A stretch of DNA of 64,000 nucleotides, from positions 239,435 through 303,434 of the forward strand of contig NZ_FXTK01000005.1 in the NCBI RefSeq assembly GCF_900182695.1, given 5' to 3'. Both the position numbers and the translations under genes were made by a program. The DNA is from Paracoccus laeviglucosivorans (GTDB lineage Bacteria; Pseudomonadota; Alphaproteobacteria; Rhodobacterales; Rhodobacteraceae). The notes beneath the pieces are model-generated. The model was given only the letters and a program-made list of their open reading frames with translations. It did not search any database and had not been told where the DNA came from. This document shows, one piece after another, positions 43,698-51,885 of this stretch (position 1 is its first letter; the number at the start of each line of letters is the position of its first letter).

Positions 43698-45911
43698 ATG
43701 GCCGGGAATGACGACAAGCCGAAGACGCCTGCGGATGCTGCCGGAACGGCGGATCGCAAGCGTCCGGTGCGCGCTGCTGTGGAAGTTCGCGCCAAGCCTG
43801 CGGAAAAGGCAGCAAAAACACCGGCCGAGCCTGTAACCACCCCGGAAGATGCGCCTGCTGCGGCAAAGCCCACCTCGAAAACCGTTGATGCCAAATCCGC
43901 AAAACCTGCGACATCCGCCCGCGCTGCCGCAGCCCGCGCGCGCACCGCGGCGCGTCAGGACACCCGCACCACCACCCGCCGCAAGCCCACGCCGCCGCGC
44001 GCCAAACCTGCGCCCGAGAGTGTCGCGCCCGAAACCCATGCACCCGAAAACCATGCGCCCGAATCCGTGACCGCGCCTGCGCAGGATGCCCCGCAGTCTG
44101 CGAACGCGGCACATAACCATTCCACCTCCGAATTCATGGAAGCCGCCTTTGGTCCGCAAAGCCGCCTGCCCGAGCAGTTGGCCCAGAACATCGAGCGGAT
44201 CGAGTCGCTGACCCAGCGGCTGGTGGGCGCATTGTCGCAGCGCCGCCCCAAGAACCCCGGAGTCGAAGGGCCGGGCGCGGACCTGTTCACGGCCGCCGCC
44301 AGCGCATGGATGAAGCTGCTGGCCGAACAACCCGAACGCATCATGGAACAGCAGGTCAGCTATTGGGGCGAAACCCTGCGCCATTTCGCCGATGCGCAGG
44401 CCGCGATGGTGCGCGGCACGATGACGCCTCCCCCTGATGAGGGGCCGAAGGATAGCCGGTTCAAGAACCCGCTTTGGGAAACGCATCCGTTCTTCAACTT
44501 CATCAAGCGGCAATATCAGATCAATTCCGACGCCATGCGCAAGGCAGCCAGCGATCTGGACATTGCTGACATGACCGACCGCAAGCGCGTCGAATGGTTC
44601 ACGCGCCAGATGATCGACATGATGGCACCCACGAATTTTCTGGCGACCAATCCTGATGCGCTTGAAAAGGCGCTGGCGACCGAAGGCGAAAGCCTTGTGC
44701 GCGGGCTTGAAAACCTTGTGCGCGATGTCGAACACCATGGCGGAGAGATGATCGTATCGCTGGCCGACCGCGACGCATTCCGCGTGGGCGAGTCGATCGG
44801 CACCTCAAAGGGCAGGGTGGTCGCGCGGACCAAGCTTTACGAGCTGATCCAGTATTCCCCCTCGACCGAGCAGGTGCACGAGATCCCGCTGGTGATTTTT
44901 CCGCCATGGATCAACAAGTTCTATATCCTTGACCTGAAGCCGCAGAACAGCCTGATTCAGTGGATTGTCGATCAGGGCTATACGCTGTTTGTCGTGGCAT
45001 GGAAAAACCCCGATCCCAGCTATGGCGAAACGGGGATGGAGGATTACGTTTCCTGCTATCTTGATGTCCTGGACCGCGTGCTGGACCTGACCGATCAGCC
45101 CAAGCTGAATGTCGTGGGCTATTGCATCGCAGGCACGACCCTGGCCCTGACGCTTTCGCTGCTGAAACAGCGCGGCGATGAGCGGGTGAATTCGGCCACG
45201 TTCTTTACCACGCTTACCGACTTTTCCGATCAGGGCGAATTCACGTCCTTCCTGCAGGAAGATTTCGTCTCGGGCATCGAACAGGAAGCCACGCGCACGG
45301 GCGTGCTAAGCGCGCAGCTGATGACCCGCACCTTTAGCTTTTTGCGCGCGAATGACCTGATCTGGGGGCCGGCGATCCGCAGCTATATGATGGGTGAGGC
45401 GCCGCCCGCGTTCGATCTGCTGTTCTGGAACGGCGACGGGACCAATCTGCCGGGTCGCATGGCGATGCAATATCTGCGTGGGCTGTGCCAGCAGAATGCA
45501 TTTGTCAAAGACGGCTTTTCGTTGCTGGATCAAGACCTGCACGTATCGGACGTGACCGTGCCGCTTTGCGCCATCGCCTGCGAAACCGATCACATAGCGC
45601 CAGCGCATGACAGTTGGCGTGGAGTGTCGCTGATGGGATCGCGCGACAAGACCTTTATCCTGTCGGAATCGGGCCATATCGCCGGGATCATCAACCCGCC
45701 CAGCAAAAAGAAATATGGCCACTATACCTCGACCGCCGGGTTTGCAGATGGTTACGCCCATTGGCGCGACAATGCCCTGAAGCATGAGGGAAGCTGGTGG
45801 CCAAGCTGGGGCGAATGGCTGGCGACTCGCTCGGGCGGGAAAATCGCTGCGCGCGAACCTGAACAGGGCTTCGGTCCGGCCCCCGGCGACTATGTGCATG
45901 AACGGTCTTAA
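43698..45911 (+). CDS. phaC: Class I polyhydroxyalkanoate synthase with long N-terminal extension
   Basis: A 737-residue PHA synthase, about 140 residues longer than the typical 590-600. The first ~135 residues are Lys/Ala/Pro/Thr-rich and low-complexity (for example PAEKAAKTPAEPVTTPEDAP), probably disordered. The conserved part starts near STSEFMEAAFGPQSR. The catalytic Cys476 is in GYCIAGTTL, Asp631 in CETDHIAP and His660 in ESGHIAGI. It polymerises 3-hydroxyacyl-CoA on granule surfaces. ATG 43698 is preferred to the TTG at 43689, which would overlap the GGAGAGG site. Gene order phaC-phaP-phaR downstream is the Paracoccus arrangement. Confidence 0.95.
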   Translation: MAGNDDKPKTPADAAGTADRKRPVRAAVEVRAKPAEKAAKTPAEPVTTPEDAPAAAKPTSKTVDAKSAKPATSARAAAARARTAARQDTRTTTRRKPTPPRAKPAPESVAPETHAPENHAPESVTAPAQDAPQSANAAHNHSTSEFMEAAFGPQSRLPEQLAQNIERIESLTQRLVGALSQRRPKNPGVEGPGADLFTAAASAWMKLLAEQPERIMEQQVSYWGETLRHFADAQAAMVRGTMTPPPDEGPKDSRFKNPLWETHPFFNFIKRQYQINSDAMRKAASDLDIADMTDRKRVEWFTRQMIDMMAPTNFLATNPDALEKALATEGESLVRGLENLVRDVEHHGGEMIVSLADRDAFRVGESIGTSKGRVVARTKLYELIQYSPSTEQVHEIPLVIFPPWINKFYILDLKPQNSLIQWIVDQGYTLFVVAWKNPDPSYGETGMEDYVSCYLDVLDRVLDLTDQPKLNVVGYCIAGTTLALTLSLLKQRGDERVNSATFFTTLTDFSDQGEFTSFLQEDFVSGIEQEATRTGVLSAQLMTRTFSFLRANDLIWGPAIRSYMMGEAPPAFDLLFWNGDGTNLPGRMAMQYLRGLCQQNAFVKDGFSLLDQDLHVSDVTVPLCAIACETDHIAPAHDSWRGVSLMGSRDKTFILSESGHIAGIINPPSKKKYGHYTSTAGFADGYAHWRDNALKHEGSWWPSWGEWLATRSGGKIAAREPEQGFGPAPGDYVHERS

Positions 45912-45922
45912 AAAAGATTATG

Positions 45923-45969
45923 CTGCAGCGCAGCGAAAATTGTTGAAATGCTGCAGTGCAGCATTTATA
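45923..45969 (+). promoter_or_regulatory. phaP promoter with two PhaR operators
   Basis: TTGTTG (45940-45945), an 18-base spacer and TTTATA (45964-45969). CTGC-AGC-GCAG at 45923-45933 lies just upstream and CTGC-AGT-GCAG at 45951-45961 sits inside the spacer. This matches the CTGC-N3-GCAG site known for PhaR of Paracoccus denitrificans; binding there would block polymerase, so phaP is expected to be repressed until granules titrate PhaR. Confidence 0.75.
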
Positions 45970-46033
45970 TGGGGACAGCAACCAGATCATCCCGGCGCCG
46001 CGTTCTTCCCGCGCCTATTACAGGAGACGGAAA

Positions 46034-46501
46034 ATGGCCAAGACCCCTGACTTCACCAAGACCATGCAAGAAATGATGGCGAAATTCCCGGTGGACACCT
46101 CGTCCTTCCAGGACGCGTTCAAGTCGCAGACCGCATTGGGCGAAAAGATGGCGAAAGTCGCCCTTGCCGCCGCCGAGCGTTCGACCGAGATTTCGTCCGC
46201 CTGGGCCAAGGACACCATCGCCCGCATGGGTGAGCTGACCTCGACCAAGGAAGAGCCCGCCGAATACGCAAAAGCCATGAGCGATTTCGCCACCGCCGCT
46301 GCCGAAATGGCTGCCGAGCATATGGCCGCTTTCGCCGAGGTCGCGAAGAAAGTTCAGATGGACACCGTCGATCTGATGCTGACCGCTGGCAAGGACATTG
46401 CAGCCGACGCACAGGCCGCCGCTGAAAAAGCGACCCGCGACACGCAGGCTGCCGTGAAAAAGGCGACTGCTGCCGCGACCGCGCCGACCGCCAAAATCTG
46501 A
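46034..46501 (+). CDS. phaP: Phasin, granule-associated protein
   Basis: A 155-residue amphipathic, Ala-rich helical protein with no cysteine. The core (about 30-110) has the phasin_2 look: FKSQTALGEKMAKVALAAAERSTEISS and WAKDTIARMGELTS, then FATAAAEMAAEHMAAFAEVAKK. The C-terminal tail is an Ala/Lys-rich repeat (AAAEKATRDTQAAVKKATAAA). Phasins coat PHA granules and control their number and size. The ATG has AGGAGA upstream. Its promoter carries PhaR operators and a strong terminator follows the stop. Confidence 0.93.
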   Translation: MAKTPDFTKTMQEMMAKFPVDTSSFQDAFKSQTALGEKMAKVALAAAERSTEISSAWAKDTIARMGELTSTKEEPAEYAKAMSDFATAAAEMAAEHMAAFAEVAKKVQMDTVDLMLTAGKDIAADAQAAAEKATRDTQAAVKKATAAATAPTAKI

Positions 46502-46525
46502 TCCATCGGATCACCTATTTCGACT

Positions 46526-46551
46526 AAGGGGCGGTTCATCCGCCCCTTTTT
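46526..46551 (+). terminator. Rho-independent terminator of phaP
   Basis: AAGGGGCGG (46526-46534) pairs with CCGCCCCTT (46540-46548), followed by a TTTTT run. It ends the phaP transcript before the phaR operator. Confidence 0.88.
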
Positions 46552-46555
46552 CATG

Positions 46556-46640
46556 CTGCAGCGCAGCGTGACCTGTCACGGCGTTGCGGCGATTTTCTTT
46601 GCAATTCGCTGACCATTTTTCCATCATGCTGCAGACGCAT
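46556..46640 (+). promoter_or_regulatory. PhaR operators upstream of phaR
   Basis: CTGC-AGC-GCAG at 46556-46566 is identical to the first phaP operator. A degenerate site, CTGC-AGAC-GCAT, lies at 46629-46640, overlapping the region just before the phaR start signal. They suggest autoregulation of phaR. Confidence 0.6.
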
Positions 46641-46653
46641 TGCTGGAGGAGTC

Positions 46654-47238
46654 ATGGCAGAGGCCGATAGCCAATCCCCGCTTTTGATCAAGCGATATGC
46701 AAGCCGCCGTCTCTATAATACCGAGACGAGCGATTATGTGACGCTTGAGGATATTGCGGGCTTCATTCGTGCAGGGCGTCAGGTCCAGATCGTGGATCTG
46801 AAATCCGGCGACGACCTGACCCGTCAGTATCTTCTGCAAATCATTGCCGAGCATGAGGGCAGGGGGGAAAACGTCCTGCCGATCGAGGTGCTGACCGATC
46901 TCGTGCGCAGCTATACCACGCAGGCGCAATCCGTCGTTCCCCAATTCCTGGCCGCCAGCTTTGAAATGCTGCGCGAAGGCCAGTCCAAGATGATGGAGAA
47001 CATGACGACCTTCCCGAACCCCATGGCCTCGATGCCGGGTTTCGAGGCATTGCAGCGTCAACAGCAGATGTTCCTCAAGGCGCTTTCGGCGGGCTGGTCC
47101 GGCGCTTCGACCCAGCCTGATCAGGACGATGCCGAGACGCCGCGCGCCGCTGGCCGCAAGTCGCCGGGGCAGCCCGAAGACATGGATGAGATCCGTCGGC
47201 AGCTTGCCGAACTTCAGAAGCGCGTTTCGAAACTCTGA
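46654..47238 (+). CDS. phaR: Polyhydroxyalkanoate synthesis repressor
   Basis: A 194-residue repressor. The N-terminal DNA- and PHB-sensing domain is plain: LLIKRYASRRLYNTETSDYVTLEDIAGFI (about 10-38), then LTRQYLLQIIAEHE. The C-terminal half is helical and Gln/Met-rich with a closing heptad-like helix (DMDEIRRQLAELQKRVSKL) for oligomerisation. Known: PhaR represses phaP and phaR until it binds nascent PHA granules. Operators of the right kind precede both genes here. GGAGGAG lies before the ATG. Confidence 0.95.
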   Translation: MAEADSQSPLLIKRYASRRLYNTETSDYVTLEDIAGFIRAGRQVQIVDLKSGDDLTRQYLLQIIAEHEGRGENVLPIEVLTDLVRSYTTQAQSVVPQFLAASFEMLREGQSKMMENMTTFPNPMASMPGFEALQRQQQMFLKALSAGWSGASTQPDQDDAETPRAAGRKSPGQPEDMDEIRRQLAELQKRVSKL

Positions 47239-47251
47239 CCGCTTGCGCTGC

Positions 47252-47273
47252 CCCGTCTATCACGTTAGACGGG
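47252..47273 (+). terminator. Hairpin between phaR and tRNA-Ser
   Basis: CCCGTCTA (47252-47259) pairs perfectly with TAGACGGG (47266-47273), 13 bases past the phaR stop and 8 bases before the tRNA. It lacks a T-run, so it is either a weak terminator or a processing structure. Confidence 0.45.
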
Positions 47274-47280
47274 CTGCCAC

Positions 47281-47370
47281 GGACGGTTGGCCGAGTGGTC
47301 GAAGGCGCACGCCTGGAAAGTGTGTAGGCGGGGAACCGTCTCGAGGGTTCGAATCCCTCACCGTCCGCCA
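47281..47370 (+). tRNA. tRNA-Ser(GGA)
   Basis: A 90-base tRNA including the encoded CCA. Acceptor GGACGGT pairs with ACCGTCC. The D-arm (GCCGAGTGGTCGAAGGC) is class II-like, the anticodon stem is CACGC/GTGTG with loop CTGGAAA (anticodon GGA at 47315-47317), then a long variable arm and T-loop GGTTCGAATCC. The long variable arm and GGA anticodon identify serine; it reads UCC and UCU. A terminator follows. Confidence 0.97.
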
Positions 47371-47395
47371 CTTGCACATTGCAAATCCGAAAACA

Positions 47396-47418
47396 GGTCC
47401 CTCGCGGGGCCTTTTTCT
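47396..47418 (+). terminator. Terminator of tRNA-Ser
   Basis: GGTCCC (47396-47401) pairs with GGGGCC (47406-47411, one G-T pair), followed by TTTTTCTTT. It lies 25 bases past the tRNA. Confidence 0.75.
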
Positions 47419-47675
47419 TTATGTGCCAAAGGGGTTTGCAGGGACCATCCGCCCTTCGGAGACTGCCCTGCCGCGCGAGATCGGTCTCCAAACGCCCACC
47501 GTCTCTTTCCACCCGCCCCTCGCTCCCGGCGAGACGGATCGATCGCAACACCGAAAAGATCGGAAGGGCCGCTTTCGACATGTTCCAGGCCCTGCTGACA
47601 CATCGGCCGAGGATCGAGAGTGTTCAGATCGACACCACATGGACCCCGCGGGTCTTTCCGTCTTGGCCCTTTGGA
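47419..47675. other. Spacer after tRNA-Ser with a possible transposase scrap
   Basis: No intact gene. One plus-strand frame at 47544-47643 reads RNTEKIGRAAFDMFQALL and on to ESVQIDTTWTPRV, faintly like the region before the first Asp of IS5-type DDE transposases. The frame has no start and no continuation, so this is weak. Confidence 0.25.
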
Positions 47676-47699
47676 TGCGCGGCGCCTGGGCGCCGCGCA
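47676..47699 (-). terminator. Perfect palindrome after the hydrolase gene
   Basis: TGCGCGGCGCC (47676-47686) and GGCGCCGCGCA (47689-47699) form an 11-bp perfect stem 5 bases past the minus-strand stop at 47705. No clear T-run follows. Confidence 0.5.
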
Positions 47700-47704
47700 A
47701 ATTG

Positions 47705-48658
47705 TCAGCCCTGAACGAAGGCCAGCAGATCTGCGTTCAGCTGGTCGGCATTCACCGTCAGCATCCCGTGGCTCAGGCCGGGGTAGGTCTTCAGCGTGCC
47801 GTTCTCCAGCAGCTTGATTGCCTTCAGCGCCGCATCCGCGATCGGCACGATCTGGTCATCCTCGCCATGCAGCACCAGCGTCGGCACGGTGATCGCCTTC
47901 AGATCCTCGGTCTGGTCGGTTTCCGAGAAGGCCTTGATCCCCTGATAATGGGCAAGTGCCGAGCCCATCATCCCCTGCCGCCACCAGTTCTGGATCACGC
48001 CCTCCTCAACCTCTACGCCCTCGCGGTTGAAGCCGTAGAACGGGCCGGCCGGAACTTCGCGGAAAAATTGCGCCCGGTTCGCGGCCAGCGCCGAGCGGAA
48101 GCCGTCAAAGACCTCCATCGGCAGACCTTCGGGGTTTTCTTCCGTCTTCAGCATCAGCGGCGGCACCGCCGAGACAAGAACAGCTTTTGCCACGCGGCCG
48201 GAAGCCTGACCATGCCGCGCCACATAGCGCGCCACCTCGCCGCCGCCGGTCGAATGGCCGATATGAACGACATTGCGCAGATCCATTGCCTCGACCACCG
48301 CGGCCGCGTCGGCGGCGTAATGGTCCATGTCATGCCCTTCGGCAACTTGGGCAGAGCGACCGTGGCCGCGCCGATCATGGGCGATCACCCGATAACCTTT
48401 GGAGACGAAGAACAGCAGCTGCGCGTCCCAGTCGTCCGAACTCAGTGGCCAGCCGTGATGGAACATGATCGGCTGAGCGTCTTTCGGGCCCCAGTCCTTG
48501 TAGAAAATCTCGACGCCGTCTTTGGTGGTGACATAACCCATCTGAATATCTCCGATATATGCGCTGCTCGTGGCGGGGCTGGGAAGGGGGAAGGCCGCAA
48601 GGGCCGCCGTCGCAAGAAGGATCTCGCGGCGGGTGGGGGTCAGGGAAAACACAGGCAA
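47705..48658 (-). CDS. Alpha/beta hydrolase (non-haem chloroperoxidase/arylesterase type)
   Basis: A 317-residue serine hydrolase with a twin-arginine-like signal (TRREILLATAALAAFPLPS), so it is probably exported folded. The body starts about residue 40 with MGYVTTKDGVEIFYKDWGPKD. PIMFHHGWPLSSDDWD is the oxyanion strand, Ser136 lies in GHSTGGGEVARYV, Asp in LHGEDDQIVP and His in LSHGML. This is the cofactor-free haloperoxidase/arylesterase group; the true substrate is unknown. The start is a TTG just after the stop of the upstream gene (TGATTG), so translation is coupled with the isochorismatase-type gene. Confidence 0.85.
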   Translation of the reverse strand: MPVFSLTPTRREILLATAALAAFPLPSPATSSAYIGDIQMGYVTTKDGVEIFYKDWGPKDAQPIMFHHGWPLSSDDWDAQLLFFVSKGYRVIAHDRRGHGRSAQVAEGHDMDHYAADAAAVVEAMDLRNVVHIGHSTGGGEVARYVARHGQASGRVAKAVLVSAVPPLMLKTEENPEGLPMEVFDGFRSALAANRAQFFREVPAGPFYGFNREGVEVEEGVIQNWWRQGMMGSALAHYQGIKAFSETDQTEDLKAITVPTLVLHGEDDQIVPIADAALKAIKLLENGTLKTYPGLSHGMLTVNADQLNADLLAFVQG

Positions 48659-49348
48659 TCAGGCCGGGATCGGCGCCAGCGTCTCGCCGGTGTGGACGCT
48701 GCGCGAGGGCGCCTTGTGGACCATGGTATAGGCGTAATCGACGCCCATGCCGTAGGCGCCCGAATGCTCGCGCACGATGCTCATCACGTCGTTGTAGGTG
48801 TCGCGCTTGGCCCAGTCGCGCTGCCATTCCAGCATGACCTGCTGCCAGGTGACCGGGATCACCCCCGCCTGCACCATGCGCATCATCGCCATGTCATGGG
48901 CTTCCTTGCTGGTGCCGCCCGAGGCATCGGACACCATGTAGATCTCGTAATCCGTGTCGGCCATCGCCGAGAGCGCGAAGGAGTTATTGCAGACCTCGGT
49001 CCAGAGGCCCGACACCACGATTTTCTTGCGGCCATCGGCGGCGGCTTTCGCCAGCGCATCGCGCACCTTCTGGTCATCCCAAGAGTTCATCGAGGTCCGT
49101 TCCAGCAGCGCCGCGTCGGGGAACACATCAAGCAGCTCTGGATAGGTCTGGCCCGAGAAGCTTTCGGTTTCCACGGTGGTGATTGTGGTCGGAATACCAA
49201 ACACTTTCGCGGCTTTCGCCAGCCCAACGGTGTTGTTCTTCAGCACCTGACGGTCGATCGACTGCACGCCGAAGGCCATCTGCGGCTGGTGGTCGATAAA
49301 GATGATCTGGCTGTTCGAGGGGGTCAGAAGATCAAGCTTGCCGGTCAT
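48659..49348 (-). CDS. YcaC-like isochorismatase-family hydrolase
   Basis: A 229-residue cysteine hydrolase of the isochorismatase/nicotinamidase fold. Asp19 in IIFIDHQPQM and nucleophile Cys120 in VSGLWTEVCNNSFALSA are present. The position of the catalytic Lys reads LERTSMNSWDD, as in the YcaC branch of unknown substrate. The C-terminal extension VTWQQVMLEWQRDWAKRDTY also fits that branch. It is the first gene of a two-gene unit with the exported hydrolase. It is divergent from the XapX-amidohydrolase operon across an A+T-rich gap. Confidence 0.87.
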   Translation of the reverse strand: MTGKLDLLTPSNSQIIFIDHQPQMAFGVQSIDRQVLKNNTVGLAKAAKVFGIPTTITTVETESFSGQTYPELLDVFPDAALLERTSMNSWDDQKVRDALAKAAADGRKKIVVSGLWTEVCNNSFALSAMADTDYEIYMVSDASGGTSKEAHDMAMMRMVQAGVIPVTWQQVMLEWQRDWAKRDTYNDVMSIVREHSGAYGMGVDYAYTMVHKAPSRSVHTGETLAPIPA

Positions 49349-49771
49349 TGTCAGGGTCCTTTCGGGGGGCTGTCGGCGGGGTTCGCCGTATCTGCTTGGT
49401 GTCTGGATGTTGTCTGTGAACCAACAATTGCCGATCTGGCATCCGAAAATAATTGGAATAATATAAAGTTCACAATTCCATATTTAACAATTAAAGGCGC
49501 GCGGCCAGCGCAGCGCGGGAAGCCGCGTCTGGCGCGGTGATCCGAGGGCCACAGAAGAAACCTGCCGCAAAGGACGCGGAAAATATTGAAGTATTGTATC
49601 GGCTTGCATACTTTTCCTGCCTGCTGCCCAGTTGGGACAAACGTGCAAGAAACGACCCCCACGCGCGGGTAATAAGCGGGACAGCCCGGATCGGGCCTCT
49701 GCCGCCCGCGCCGGAACCGCCGGGGGTCAGGCAGCCCTGTCAGCCAGCCCTCTCTCCCCGGAGTCCCGTTC
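49349..49771. other. Divergent A+T-rich control region
   Basis: This 423-base gap separates the minus-strand hydrolase pair from the plus-strand XapX operon. Its centre (about 49430-49500) is far more A+T-rich than the flanks. It holds an inverted repeat TGGAAT (49454-49459) and ATTCCA (49475-49480), which may be a regulator site. I see no gene in the remainder. Confidence 0.45.
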
Positions 49772-50026
49772 ATGAAACTCTATCTCGTCTCGCTCGGCGC
49801 GGGTCTTCTGGTCGGCGTCATCTACAGCCTCCTGCAGGTCCGCTCGCCCGCGCCGCCGGTCGTGGCGCTGATCGGCCTGCTCGGGATACTCATTGGCGAA
49901 CAGGCGCTGCCGCTTTATCGCTGGTTGACCTCGGACGGCAGCGCCGCCCATTCTGCCGCCCATGTCTTCGGACATATGCCGAGCGCCCATGCCGCCCCCA
50001 ACGACGCCGACAAGAAGAAGTCCTGA
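49772..50026 (+). CDS. XapX-domain (DUF1427) membrane protein
   Basis: An 84-residue membrane protein with two hydrophobic helices: about 3-22 (LYLVSLGAGLLVGVIYSLL) and 29-47 (PVVALIGLLGILIGEQ), joined by RSPAPP. The RSPAPPVVALIGLLGILIGEQ block is the XapX/DUF1427 signature. The C-terminal tail is His/Ala-rich with a Lys end (DADKKKS). Function is unknown; the family often sits beside amidohydrolases or isochorismatase-like genes, as here. GGAG precedes the ATG. The stop overlaps the next ATG (TGATG). Confidence 0.88.
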   Translation: MKLYLVSLGAGLLVGVIYSLLQVRSPAPPVVALIGLLGILIGEQALPLYRWLTSDGSAAHSAAHVFGHMPSAHAAPNDADKKKS

Positions 50027-51885
50027 TGCATCCCGACCTGATTCTGCACAACGCCACCATCACCACCCTTGACCGCTCCGCCCCTTCGGCGCAGGCCGTA
50101 GCGATCCGGGACGGCAAGTTCATTGCCGTGGGCGCGGATCCAGATATCCTGGCACTGGCCGGTCCCGACACTCGCCTTGTGGGTCTTGGCAAGCGCAGCC
50201 TTTTACCGGGTCTGATCGACAACCACACCCATGTCGTCCGCGGCGGCCTGAACTACAACATGGAGCTGCGCTGGGACGGGGTCCGCTCACTCGCCGATGC
50301 GATGAACATGCTCAAGCGGCAGGTGGAGATCACCCCGCCACCGCAATGGGTCCGCATCGTCGGCGGCTTCACCGAACATCAGTTCACTGAGAAGCGCCTG
50401 CCGACGCTGGACGAGATCAATGCTGTAGCCCCCGATACCCCGATCTTCATCCTGCATCTCTACGACCGCGCACTGCTGAATGGCGCCGCGCTGCGCGCCG
50501 TGGGTTATGACAGGAACACCCCCAATCCTCCGGGCGGAGAGATCCAGCGCGATGCCAAAGGCAATCCGACCGGACTGCTGCTGGCCAGGCCCAACGCCAG
50601 CATCCTTTACGCGACGCTGGCGCGGGGGCCGAAGCTGCCCTTTGACTATCAGCTGAACTCTACCCGCCATTTCATGCGCGATCTGAACCGTCTGGGCGTC
50701 ACCGGCGTGATCGATGCCGGCGGCGGCATGCAGAACTACCCGGAAGATTACGAGATCATCCAGAAGCTGGCAGATGAGCAGATGCTGACGATCCGGCTGG
50801 CCTATAATCTGTTCACCCAGAAGCCGAAGGAGGAGAAAGAAGACTTTCTGCGCTGGACGAAGTCAGTCACCTACCGTCAGGGCGACGACTATTTCCGCCA
50901 CAATGGTGCGGGCGAGATGCTGGTCTTCTCCGCCGCCGATTTCGAGGATTTCCGCGAGCCGCGCCCGGATCTGGCCCCCGGAATGGAGGAGGATCTGGAA
51001 GAGGTCGTCCGCATTCTGGCCGAGAACCGCTGGCCTTGGCGGATGCATGCGACCTATGACGAGACGATCGACCGCGCGCTCGACGTGTTCGAGAAGGTGA
51101 ACCGCGACATCCCGCTGGAAGGGATCAACTGGTTCTTCGACCATGCCGAGACGATTTCCGACCGCTCCATCGACCGGATCGCCGCGCTTGGCGGCGGCGT
51201 CGCAGTGCAGCACCGCATGGCCTATCAGGGCGAATATTTCGTAGAACGCTATGGCGCCAAGGCCGCCGAGGCCACGCCCCCCGTCGCGCGAATGCTGGAA
51301 AAGGGCGTGAAGACCTCGGCCGGGACCGATGCGACGCGGGTCGCCTCGTACAACCCTTGGGTCGGGCTGGCCTGGCTGGTCAGCGGCAAGACCGTCGGCG
51401 GTCTGCGGATGACGCCCGAGCGCAATCGTCTGGACCGCGAGACCGCGCTTAGGATGTGGACCGAAAAGGTCGCCTGGTTCTCGAACGACGAAGGCCGCCG
51501 CGGCCGGATCGCGCCCGGCTACCTCGCCGATCTGATCATGCCCGACCGCGACTATTTCGCCTGCCCCGAGGCGGATATTCCGGGCATCACCGCAGATCTG
51601 ACCATGGTCGGCGGACGGGTGGTCTTCGCCAAAGGCGACTATGCCGATCTGGACGAGACCGACCTGCCTCCTGCGATGCCCGACTGGTCGCCGGTGCGCC
51701 AGTTCGGTGGCTACGCAGCCTGGGGGGCGGATCAGATCACCCAGACCGTCGCGCAAAGCTGCGGCTGTGCGTCCTCTTGCGGCGTGCATGGGCATGACCA
51801 TGCCGGCGCCTGGGGCGCAAACCTGCCGGTGGCTGATCTGAAGGGCTTCTGGGGCGCGCTGGGTTGCGCCTGTTGGGCGGTCTGA
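50026..51885 (+). CDS. YtcJ-like metal-dependent amidohydrolase with Cys-rich C-terminus
   Basis: A 619-residue amidohydrolase_3 protein. The N-terminal composite domain (LILHNATITTLD) leads to the metal motif LIDNHTHVVRGG with His67 and His69. Later metal or acid residues lie in WRMHATYDETIDRA, FFDHAETIS and SAGTDATRV. Beyond the usual end, residues about 577-619 carry CGCASSCGVHGHDHAGAWG and GCACWAV: five Cys and three His, which could bind an extra metal ion (inference). Substrate unknown. It overlaps the XapX gene and the AraC gene by one base each, so the three are co-translated. Confidence 0.88.
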   Translation: MHPDLILHNATITTLDRSAPSAQAVAIRDGKFIAVGADPDILALAGPDTRLVGLGKRSLLPGLIDNHTHVVRGGLNYNMELRWDGVRSLADAMNMLKRQVEITPPPQWVRIVGGFTEHQFTEKRLPTLDEINAVAPDTPIFILHLYDRALLNGAALRAVGYDRNTPNPPGGEIQRDAKGNPTGLLLARPNASILYATLARGPKLPFDYQLNSTRHFMRDLNRLGVTGVIDAGGGMQNYPEDYEIIQKLADEQMLTIRLAYNLFTQKPKEEKEDFLRWTKSVTYRQGDDYFRHNGAGEMLVFSAADFEDFREPRPDLAPGMEEDLEEVVRILAENRWPWRMHATYDETIDRALDVFEKVNRDIPLEGINWFFDHAETISDRSIDRIAALGGGVAVQHRMAYQGEYFVERYGAKAAEATPPVARMLEKGVKTSAGTDATRVASYNPWVGLAWLVSGKTVGGLRMTPERNRLDRETALRMWTEKVAWFSNDEGRRGRIAPGYLADLIMPDRDYFACPEADIPGITADLTMVGGRVVFAKGDYADLDETDLPPAMPDWSPVRQFGGYAAWGADQITQTVAQSCGCASSCGVHGHDHAGAWGANLPVADLKGFWGALGCACWAV

